Assembly (NCBI GenBank): GCA_005240015.1
Contig: SBBV01000087.1
Coordinates: forward strand, 1 to 10,552
DNA: 10,552 nucleotides
Reading direction: 5' to 3'
Origin: Candidatus Odyssella thessalonicensis
GTDB taxonomy: Bacteria; Pseudomonadota; Alphaproteobacteria; Bin65
Part shown: in pieces, positions 5,639-10,552 of the stretch
Layout: every line of letters starts with the position of its first letter
Position numbering within the stretch: position 1 is the stretch's first letter
Made by a program: the position numbers and the translations under genes
The notes under the pieces: generated by a model
Database searches by the model: none
Seen by the model: only the letters and a program-made list of their open reading frames with translations
What the model was told of the DNA's origin: nothing

Positions 5639-6046
5639 ATGCCCGACACCACGCCCGATCCGCTGGTCCTCGCGCGCGACATCGTGCGCGCCTTTCTCGA
5701 CACCATGGAGGCGCGTGACTTGGCGCACGCCAAGCGCTTCCTGGCACCCGGCTTCACGATGGTCTTTCCCGGCGGCGAGCGTTTCGATTCGCTCGAGGCG
5801 CTGGTGGCCTGGGCCAAGCCGCGCTATCGCTGGGTCAAGAAGCGCTACGACCGCTTCGACACGGCGCAGGGCCCGACCGCGACCCACGTCTACTGCTTCG
5901 GCACGCTCTACGGCGAATGGCCCGACGGCACGCCGTTCGAGGGCATCCGCTTCATCGACCGCTTCACCGTGAGGAGCGGCAAGCTCGTCGATCAGATGGT
6001 GTGGAACGACATGGGCGAGGCGCGATCGCGCGCGCGAGGTGCCTAG
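5639..6046 (+). CDS. NTF2-like/SnoaL-like fold protein
   Basis: A 135-residue protein with the pattern of small cone-shaped NTF2-like domains. An N-terminal helix pair ([19 protein letters not shown], about 19-37) is followed by FTMVFPGG (39-46). C-terminal strands follow: [13 protein letters not shown] (82-94), [12 protein letters not shown] (100-111) and [11 protein letters not shown] (114-124). Such proteins include isomerases, dehydratases, cyclases and many binding proteins of unknown role; no catalytic Asp/His set can be assigned here. The ATG at 5639 has AAGG 8 bases upstream. It is transcribed divergently from the large subunit across 71 bases, so the two could share control. It ends 9 bases from the stop of a convergent small gene. 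Family moderately sure, function unknown. Confidence 0.82.
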   Translation: MPDTTPDPLVLARDIVRAFLDTMEARDLAHAKRFLAPGFTMVFPGGERFDSLEALVAWAKPRYRWVKKRYDRFDTAQGPTATHVYCFGTLYGEWPDGTPFEGIRFIDRFTVRSGKLVDQMVWNDMGEARSRARGA

Positions 6047-6055
6047 GCGCGCGGC

Positions 6056-6367
6056 TTACACGCGGCCCGGGCCCTTGGGAGCGCCATCCTTGCTCTGGCC
6101 GACGCGGGTCGCGATGTCGGAGAACGAGCTGGCGCCGATCTCGCCCGAAAGCGCCATGCGGACGAACCGCGCCGGGAAGCGCACGGCTTCGATATGGGCG
6201 TCGCTGAGCTTCTCGTGCTGCTCGGCGCCGGCCAGCGCCTCGGCCTCGGCGCGGTCGAGCGCCGTCTCGATCTCGGCGCGCGAAAGCACGCGCTTTTCCT
6301 CGATGAGCTTGAGCAGCGCGGCGAGAACGGTCAGCACGCCCTGAAGCTGCAGGTTGGCGGTATTCAT
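6056..6367 (-). CDS. Small uncharacterised protein, 103 residues
   Basis: The ATG at 6367 begins MNTANLQLQGVLTVLAALLK and has AGG six bases upstream. An upstream in-frame ATG at 6418 would add 17 Cys/Thr/Arg-containing residues and lacks such a site. The first half looks helical: a hydrophobic helix (8-22) followed by the Glu/Ala-rich amphipathic SRAEIETALDRAEAEALA (29-46). The second half has FPARFVRMALSGE (64-76) and SFSDIATRVGQSKDG (81-95), the latter resembling the small tails found in several alphaproteobacterial proteins. I do not recognise the family. It lies 78 bases downstream of the di-iron hydroxylase gene on the same strand and may be co-transcribed with it. Coding is supported by the ribosome site, codon bias and compact fit against the convergent neighbour. 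Confidence 0.75.
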   Translation of the reverse strand: MNTANLQLQGVLTVLAALLKLIEEKRVLSRAEIETALDRAEAEALAGAEQHEKLSDAHIEAVRFPARFVRMALSGEIGASSFSDIATRVGQSKDGAPKGPGRV

Positions 6368-6445
6368 GGTCTGCCTGCGCGGTGTCGTACCGGTTGCAAC
6401 GCACGCGCATGCAGGCAAGTTCCGGGCCGGAGCCCGTCCGAGCGC

Positions 6446-7543
6446 CTATCGGCCGAGCGGCGTCCGCGGGCTCAGCGCCGCAGCCTCCGCGTGCGCCGAC
6501 TCCCGGCGCAACCAGCGCCGGGCCAGCGCCGCGAACGGCAAGCCGTAGAGCCGCGCGAGCGTGCGGAACTCCTTGCTCTCGGCGCCGAGGCCGAAGACGA
6601 GATGCTCGCGCTTGCCGGGCACGCAGAGCGTGCCGAATGCCCAATCCCAGATCGAGAGGCAGAAGCCCAAGTTCTTGCCGATATGGCGGGGGTCGGTGCT
6701 GTGGTGGATCTGGTGATGCGCCGGGCTCTGCACGATGCGGCCGAGCCAGCCCGAAACCGGCATCCAGATATGTGAGTGGCGCAGATGGAAGAAGGTGAGG
6801 TAGTAGGCGAACAGCAGCACGTTCACCTGCAGCAGCGTCAGCTCCTGGGCGCCGGGCCCGAAGCAATAGCCCAAGAAGGCGTAGGCGGCGCCGGTCGAAA
6901 GCGCGATGCAATTGCCGACGAGCAGCTCCTCGACCGGGTGCTGGCGCCAGGTCGTGGCCGGCGTCAGCACCTCCGCCGAGTGGTGGACTTTGTGGAATTC
7001 CCACAAAGCCGGAACGCGGTGCAGCAGCCAGTGCGAGAACCAGTAGCCGAGATCGAAGGCGACCACGATCGCGACCGTGGTAGCGACGCGCACCGCCCAG
7101 CCGGACTCGCCGGCGTCGGCGGCGGGACCGAACAGCGCCGCGAGGCCGCTTTGCGCGGCGTCGTGCCAGAACGCGCTGGTGAAGATCAGCGAGAGGATGA
7201 TCAGCGCTTCGAGCGCGCCGTTGACGAAGTAGAAGCGGTAGTCGAGCCGCGCCGAGGGGTGGAGGTAGACGGCGCGCGGCGCCACGATGCGCCAGAACCC
7301 GGCGAGGCCCCGCCGCCGGCGCCGGCGACGCAGACACGCGACGATGCCGGCTATGAACACCAGCGCGCCGGCGAGGTAATAGATGCTGAGCGGCGCCTTC
7401 GGATGCGCGAGCGCCAGGATCGGCTGCAGCAGCGCCGCGACGAATTGCTCGATGGGATTCACGTGGGGCGCTGCGGGCTGCAGTTTGCCGTTGCGGAAGA
7501 CCGGGCGGCGGCGGAATAGTGCGGCCAGAGATTGGCGCGGCAT
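6446..7543 (-). CDS. Fatty acid hydroxylase/sterol desaturase family membrane di-iron protein
   Basis: A 365-residue integral membrane protein of the FA_hydroxylase superfamily (PF04116 type). The histidine clusters that bind two irons are clear: HWLLH (171-175), HKVHH (184-188), HLRHSH (253-258) and AHHQIHH (275-281), plus H287. Hydrophobic segments are near 53-70, 106-125, 150-168, 208-227 and 236-252. A run of seven arginines (72-78) follows the first segment and should lie on the cytoplasmic side. Relatives hydroxylate or desaturate fatty acyl chains, sterols or carotenoids using O2; the substrate here cannot be read from sequence. The start at 7543 (MPRQSLAALF) has only a weak AAAG before it; GTG at 7462 is an alternative that removes 27 residues. 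It is divergent from the MDR oxidoreductase (7613) across 69 bases. Family certain, activity inferred. Confidence 0.92.
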   Translation of the reverse strand: MPRQSLAALFRRRPVFRNGKLQPAAPHVNPIEQFVAALLQPILALAHPKAPLSIYYLAGALVFIAGIVACLRRRRRRRGLAGFWRIVAPRAVYLHPSARLDYRFYFVNGALEALIILSLIFTSAFWHDAAQSGLAALFGPAADAGESGWAVRVATTVAIVVAFDLGYWFSHWLLHRVPALWEFHKVHHSAEVLTPATTWRQHPVEELLVGNCIALSTGAAYAFLGYCFGPGAQELTLLQVNVLLFAYYLTFFHLRHSHIWMPVSGWLGRIVQSPAHHQIHHSTDPRHIGKNLGFCLSIWDWAFGTLCVPGKREHLVFGLGAESKEFRTLARLYGLPFAALARRWLRRESAHAEAAALSPRTPLGR

Positions 7544-7602
7544 GCTTTACGATCGGTTAAGGACGTGCGCGTCGGCGCTGCGGCGTGGTAGGGCAGGCAA
7601 GA

Positions 7603-7608
7603 GGGAGG
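7603..7608 (+). promoter_or_regulatory. Strong Shine-Dalgarno before the MDR oxidoreductase
   Basis: GGGAGG, within GAGGGAGGGG at 7601-7610, lies 4 bases before the ATG at 7613. It is the best ribosome site in the window and fixes this start. Confidence 0.6.
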
Positions 7609-7612
7609 GGCG

Positions 7613-8542
7613 ATGAAAGCGGTCTTGATCCGCGCCTTCGGCGGGCCGGAGGTGCTGGAATATGCCGATGCGCCGGAGCCGATGCCGGGCCCCAGCGACG
7701 TCGTGGTGGAGGTCCACGCCGCCAGCGTGAACCCCGTCGACTGCAAGATGCGCGACGGGCAGGTGCGCCACTACGGCGACATCAAGCTGCCGCGCATCCT
7801 GGGACGCGATTTCTCCGGCGTCGTGGCCGCGGTGGGCGCCGGCATCAGCGATCTCCGGCCCGGCGAGGCGGTGTTCGGCATCGCCGACCGCCTGCGCGAC
7901 GGCACCCACGCCGAAACCCATCTCGTCGATGCCGGGCTTCTCGCCAAGAAGCCGCGCGCGCTCTCGCACATCTCGGCGGCGGCGCTCGGCGTGGCGGCGG
8001 CGAGCGCGCTCGCCGCGCTCGAAACCACGGCGCCGGTCAAGGGCGGCGACCGCGTGCTCGTCCATGCCGGCGCCGGCGGCGTCGGCCACTACGCGATCCA
8101 GTATGCGCGCAAGAAGGGCGCCCACGTGATCACCACCGCGCGCGCCGAGAACCACGATTTCGTCAAGGCGATGGGCGCCCAGGAGGCGATCGACTACACC
8201 GCGGTCGATTTCGCCGCTGCCGCCAAGGATTGCGACGTCGTGCTCGACACGCTCGGCGGCGAGGCGCATGCCCGCTCGATGGCGTGCCTCAAGCCCGGCG
8301 GCACGCTCGTCTACCTCAACGCGGCGCCGCTGCCGAAGGGGCCGATGCGCGGCGACATTCGCGTGGTGAACGCGCCGGTCAAGGGCGGGCGCGCCGCGCT
8401 GGAGCGCATCGGCCAGCTCGCGGTCGAGGGCGCGCTGAAGCCGCATGTGAGCGCCACGTTTCCGCTCGAGCGCGCGGCCGAGGCCTATGCGATGATCGCC
8501 ACCGGCCGCACGCGCGGCAAGATCGTGCTCACCGTCCGCTGA
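7613..8542 (+). CDS. Zinc-independent MDR oxidoreductase, NADPH:quinone reductase type
   Basis: A 309-residue medium-chain dehydrogenase/reductase. The N-terminal GroES-like part begins MKAVLIRAFGGPEVLEY and contains VHAASVNPVDCKMRDG (34-49) and LGRDFSGVVAAVG (63-75). The Rossmann half has the nucleotide loop HAGAGGVGHYAIQ (151-163). It ends ERAAEAYAMIATGRTRGKIVL, the usual tail of quinone reductase-like members. The structural-zinc cysteine cluster and the catalytic Cys/His/Cys set of alcohol dehydrogenases are absent, so an NAD(P)H-dependent quinone or enone reductase is expected; exact substrate is not predictable. Length is typical (about 310-330). It is flanked by divergent (7543) and convergent (8556) genes and is therefore probably monocistronic; only 13 bases separate its stop from the transporter stop. 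Confidence 0.93.
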   Translation: MKAVLIRAFGGPEVLEYADAPEPMPGPSDVVVEVHAASVNPVDCKMRDGQVRHYGDIKLPRILGRDFSGVVAAVGAGISDLRPGEAVFGIADRLRDGTHAETHLVDAGLLAKKPRALSHISAAALGVAAASALAALETTAPVKGGDRVLVHAGAGGVGHYAIQYARKKGAHVITTARAENHDFVKAMGAQEAIDYTAVDFAAAAKDCDVVLDTLGGEAHARSMACLKPGGTLVYLNAAPLPKGPMRGDIRVVNAPVKGGRAALERIGQLAVEGALKPHVSATFPLERAAEAYAMIATGRTRGKIVLTVR

Positions 8543-8555
8543 GCGGCCGCCACCG

Positions 8556-9926
8556 CTATCGCCACTGGGTCTTGTAGTCGCCGATCAGCTCGGGGAGCCA
8601 GGTGGCGATCGCCGGCGCGACGACGATGAGCGCCACCAGGATGATCGCGCAGATCATGTAGGGCACGGCCGCGCGGCAAATCTCCCAGAAGGTGGTGCCG
8701 GGCGGGGCTATGCCCTGCATCACGAACAGCAGGAGGCCGAACGGCGGGGTGGTGAAGCTGATCTCGAGCGACATCATCACGATGATGGCGAACCAGATCG
8801 GGTCCCAGCCGAAGGTCTTCGCCAGCGGGAAGAAGATCGGCACGGTCAGCAGCATCATCGAGAGCTGGTCCATGAAGCAGCCGAGGACGAGCAGGATCCC
8901 GAACATGATGAGCAGCATCACCATGGGATCGAGGTTGAACGCGGTCGCCCATTTGATCAGCCCGGCGCTCGCACCCGAGAACGAGAGGATGGCGCTGAAG
9001 GTCTGCGAGCCGAAGATGATGAGCAGCGCCATGATCGTGATGCGCGTCGCCGCCTCGACCGATTTCCAGAACGAGGTCCAATTGAGCTTGCGGTAGATCG
9101 CCGCGAGCGCGATGACGGCGACGCAGCCATAGGCGGCGGATTCGGAGGGCGCCACCTTGGGCGTGATCGGCGTGCCGACGGTGAGCAGGATCACCGCCAC
9201 GATCACCGACATCATCGGCAGCACTTCGGTGCAGAAGATGCCGAGGCGGCGCAACGGGGAGATGTAGGGGACCTCGTAGGTCGGCGCCGCGCCGGGATCG
9301 AGACGCACGCGGATGAAGATGAACACGGCGTACATCGCCGCCAGGATGAGTCCGGGCAGAATGCCGGCAATGAGCAACGCGCCGATATCGAGTTCGGCGA
9401 GCGTTCCGAGCAGCACGCCCAACGCCGAGGGCGGGATGAGGATGGCGATGCCGCCGGTGCCGAGGATGGGGCCGATCGCCATGTATTTCTTGTAGCCGCG
9501 GCGCACCATCTCGGGGACCATGACGGTGCCGAGCAGAGCCGCGCTGCCCATCGACGAGCCGGAGAGCGCCGCGAAGGCGGTGCCGCCGGCGACGGTGACG
9601 TAGGAGAGCCGGCCCGGCGTCTTGCCCATCAGCTTGTCGATGCCGTCGAACATGCGGTTGGCGAGGCCGGTGTAGAAGAACAGCTCGCCCATCAGCAGGA
9701 ACATCGGGATCGGCACGATGTAGAAGCTCGTGATAAAGTCGAAGCCGTTCCTGAGCAGGATGCCGACGCCGCGATCGATCTGCTCCATCGTCGTGCCGCT
9801 GCCGCCCATGAAGTAGGCGGCGCCGACGACATTGGCGACGAGGAAGGCGAGGCCGACCGGAAAGCCGATCAGCATCAGGAACAGGATCGTTCCGAACAGC
9901 AGCGCGAGCGCCCAGTACCATTCCAT
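8556..9926 (-). CDS. dctM: TRAP transporter large permease subunit (DctM-type)
   Basis: A 456-residue, almost wholly hydrophobic protein, as expected for the 11-13-helix DctM subunit (about 425-460). Family marks are FAALSGSSMGSAALLG (118-133), GGIAILIPPSALGVLLG (158-174) followed by IAGILPGL (186-193), and in the second repeat FMDQLSMMLLTVPIFFPL (351-368) and TTPPFGLLLF (392-401). TRAP transporters use Na+ or H+ gradients and a periplasmic binding protein to import organic acids; this subunit forms the transport path. The ATG at 9926 (MEWYWALALL) has GAGGGG about 10 bases upstream. The frame stays open upstream into the small-subunit gene, but the ATG and family N-terminus argue against a fusion. 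It follows the small subunit by 44 bases, so one operon. 'Dct' is a family label; the substrate depends on the binding protein, which is not in the window. Confidence 0.94.
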   Translation of the reverse strand: MEWYWALALLFGTILFLMLIGFPVGLAFLVANVVGAAYFMGGSGTTMEQIDRGVGILLRNGFDFITSFYIVPIPMFLLMGELFFYTGLANRMFDGIDKLMGKTPGRLSYVTVAGGTAFAALSGSSMGSAALLGTVMVPEMVRRGYKKYMAIGPILGTGGIAILIPPSALGVLLGTLAELDIGALLIAGILPGLILAAMYAVFIFIRVRLDPGAAPTYEVPYISPLRRLGIFCTEVLPMMSVIVAVILLTVGTPITPKVAPSESAAYGCVAVIALAAIYRKLNWTSFWKSVEAATRITIMALLIIFGSQTFSAILSFSGASAGLIKWATAFNLDPMVMLLIMFGILLVLGCFMDQLSMMLLTVPIFFPLAKTFGWDPIWFAIIVMMSLEISFTTPPFGLLLFVMQGIAPPGTTFWEICRAAVPYMICAIILVALIVVAPAIATWLPELIGDYKTQWR

Positions 9927-9970
9927 GCCGTCGGTGCCCCCTCGCGCGCCGGTCAAAAGCGCCGCGGCGC

Positions 9971-10483
9971 CTATTCGTGCAGGCCGGCCTCGCCGGTATG
10001 CATGGTTTCCCTGCCGACGATGAAGCGCAGGAACTCGAGCGCCATCAGGCCGAAGCCCAACGGCATCACGATGGTGCCAAGCCAGCGCTGGAGGTCCCGC
10101 GAGCGCTTCTCGTCGAGATGATTGGTCACCCAGTCGTTGCCGAACAGCTTCCACGAATACCAGGCGAGCACGAGGCAGGCGAGCATGCAGAGCAGAGCGA
10201 CGAGGCGCGAGACCACGCGGCGCGTCCCCGGTGCCAGCGCGGCGGTGACGATCTCGATGTAGACATGGCCGCGCTTCCTCACGAGCCATGGCGAGCCCAG
10301 CATCATCACGTAGACGAAACCGTACTCGACCACCTCGAACGCGTAGGCCCAGTAGGGAAGCTCCATCCACCGGAACATTGTGATGTAGACGATCGCGACC
10401 ATCATCGCCGCAAGATAGACGCCGGCCACCGCCACCATGGCGCGCAGCAGCCATTCATAGGCGCGGTCGACGGACGCGAGCAT
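9971..10483 (-). CDS. dctQ: TRAP transporter small permease subunit (DctQ-type)
   Basis: A 170-residue protein with four predicted membrane helices (about 12-36, 50-66, 91-112, 135-155) and the conserved motif after helix 2, WLVRKRGHVYIEIV (66-79), typical of DctQ. It partners the large permease encoded 44 bases downstream and is required for transport in characterised TRAP systems. The ATG at 10483 has GGAG ten bases upstream and AGGA almost touching it. The usual third component, a secreted binding protein (DctP), would be expected just upstream, past the right edge, where a terminator hairpin and a possible stop codon lie. Confidence 0.92.
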   Translation of the reverse strand: MLASVDRAYEWLLRAMVAVAGVYLAAMMVAIVYITMFRWMELPYWAYAFEVVEYGFVYVMMLGSPWLVRKRGHVYIEIVTAALAPGTRRVVSRLVALLCMLACLVLAWYSWKLFGNDWVTNHLDEKRSRDLQRWLGTIVMPLGFGLMALEFLRFIVGRETMHTGEAGLHE

Positions 10484-10515
10484 TTCCTGGAAGCTCCGGC
10501 TCCTGGCAAAGCAAA

Positions 10516-10544
10516 GGGCGGGCCAGCTTGGCGCGGGCCCGCCC
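10516..10544 (-). terminator. Hairpin terminator, probably of an upstream gene cut by the right edge
   Basis: A perfect 9-bp GC stem, GGGCGGGCC (10516-10524) with GGCCCGCCC (10536-10544), and an 11-base loop. On the minus strand it is followed by TTTGCTTTG, as expected for an intrinsic terminator or attenuator. It sits 32 bases before the small-permease start. The last three bases of the window (10550-10552) read TGA on the minus strand and could be the stop codon of the upstream gene, perhaps the TRAP binding protein. That last point is a guess from position. Confidence 0.6.
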
Positions 10545-10552
10545 CCGCCTCA

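Noticed and set aside
4281..5747. Longer 488-residue start for the aconitase-type large subunit
   Set aside because: The extra N-terminus is Arg/Ser/Ala-rich, absent from the family, and would overlap the divergent NTF2-like gene.
6423..6436. Small hairpin CGGGC-CGGA-GCCCG after the hydroxylase gene
   Set aside because: Only 5 bp and no T tract; not convincing as a terminator.
5964..7337. 457-codon open frame on the minus strand
   Set aside because: It overlaps the di-iron hydroxylase and the small protein in another frame and reads as low-complexity Arg/Ala/Pro.
8556..10454. TRAP large permease extended to 632 residues or fused to the small subunit
   Set aside because: The frame is open upstream by chance. 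Family N-terminus and ribosome site support ATG 9926, and the small subunit is coded in a different frame.

Overview
The window is about 10.5 kb of very GC-rich DNA (estimated by eye at well over 65% G+C, with strong third-position G/C bias). It most resembles a free-living alphaproteobacterium of the Hyphomicrobiales/Rhodospirillales kind. That placement is an inference from three things: the PAS_5-type protein, the TRAP transporter with an LeuC2/LeuD2-like pair and a hydantoinase B, and the REP-type palindromes around GCGAAAGCGGG and GGGGTCAGACCCC. No RNA gene, transposase, integrase or CRISPR array was seen.

Layout. Positions 1-5567 are all on the minus strand. Read in transcription order they are: an aconitase-family large subunit (LeuC-like, 4281-5567); an AT-rich gap (4042-4280); a PAS_5 protein (3481-4041); a 430-base non-coding gap with two different inverted hairpin pairs (3045-3480); an aconitase-family small subunit (LeuD-like, 2499-3044); a methylisocitrate-lyase-like enzyme overlapping it by 4 bases (1636-2502); a third inverted hairpin pair (1489-1606); and a hydantoinase B/oxoprolinase-type protein that runs off the left edge (1-1479). 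Divergent from the large subunit is a small NTF2/SnoaL-like protein on the plus strand (5639-6046). It converges on a 103-residue unknown protein (6056-6367, minus), which lies downstream of a membrane fatty-acid-hydroxylase/sterol-desaturase-type di-iron protein (6446-7543, minus). Divergent from that is a zinc-free MDR oxidoreductase of the quinone-reductase type (7613-8542, plus). The right end holds the two membrane subunits of a TRAP transporter (8556-9926 and 9971-10483, minus), preceded by an apparent terminator of an upstream gene outside the window.

How it may work together. The large and small aconitase-type subunits plus a Cys-containing C-C lyase form a plausible dehydratase/isomerase-lyase module for a branched 2-hydroxy di- or tricarboxylic acid, ending in pyruvate plus a second acid. 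The arrangement recalls two known logics: 2,3-dimethylmalate dehydratase/lyase of nicotinate-fermenting Eubacterium, and the aconitase-type enzyme/PrpB step of the methylcitrate cycle. The small-subunit specificity loop (YMKGP) and the first cluster motif of the large subunit (GACTGAK) both differ from ordinary isopropylmalate isomerase, so leucine synthesis is the less likely role. A TRAP transporter a few kilobases away could import an organic acid, but the link is only proximity. The real substrate is unknown and is the most interesting question in the window.
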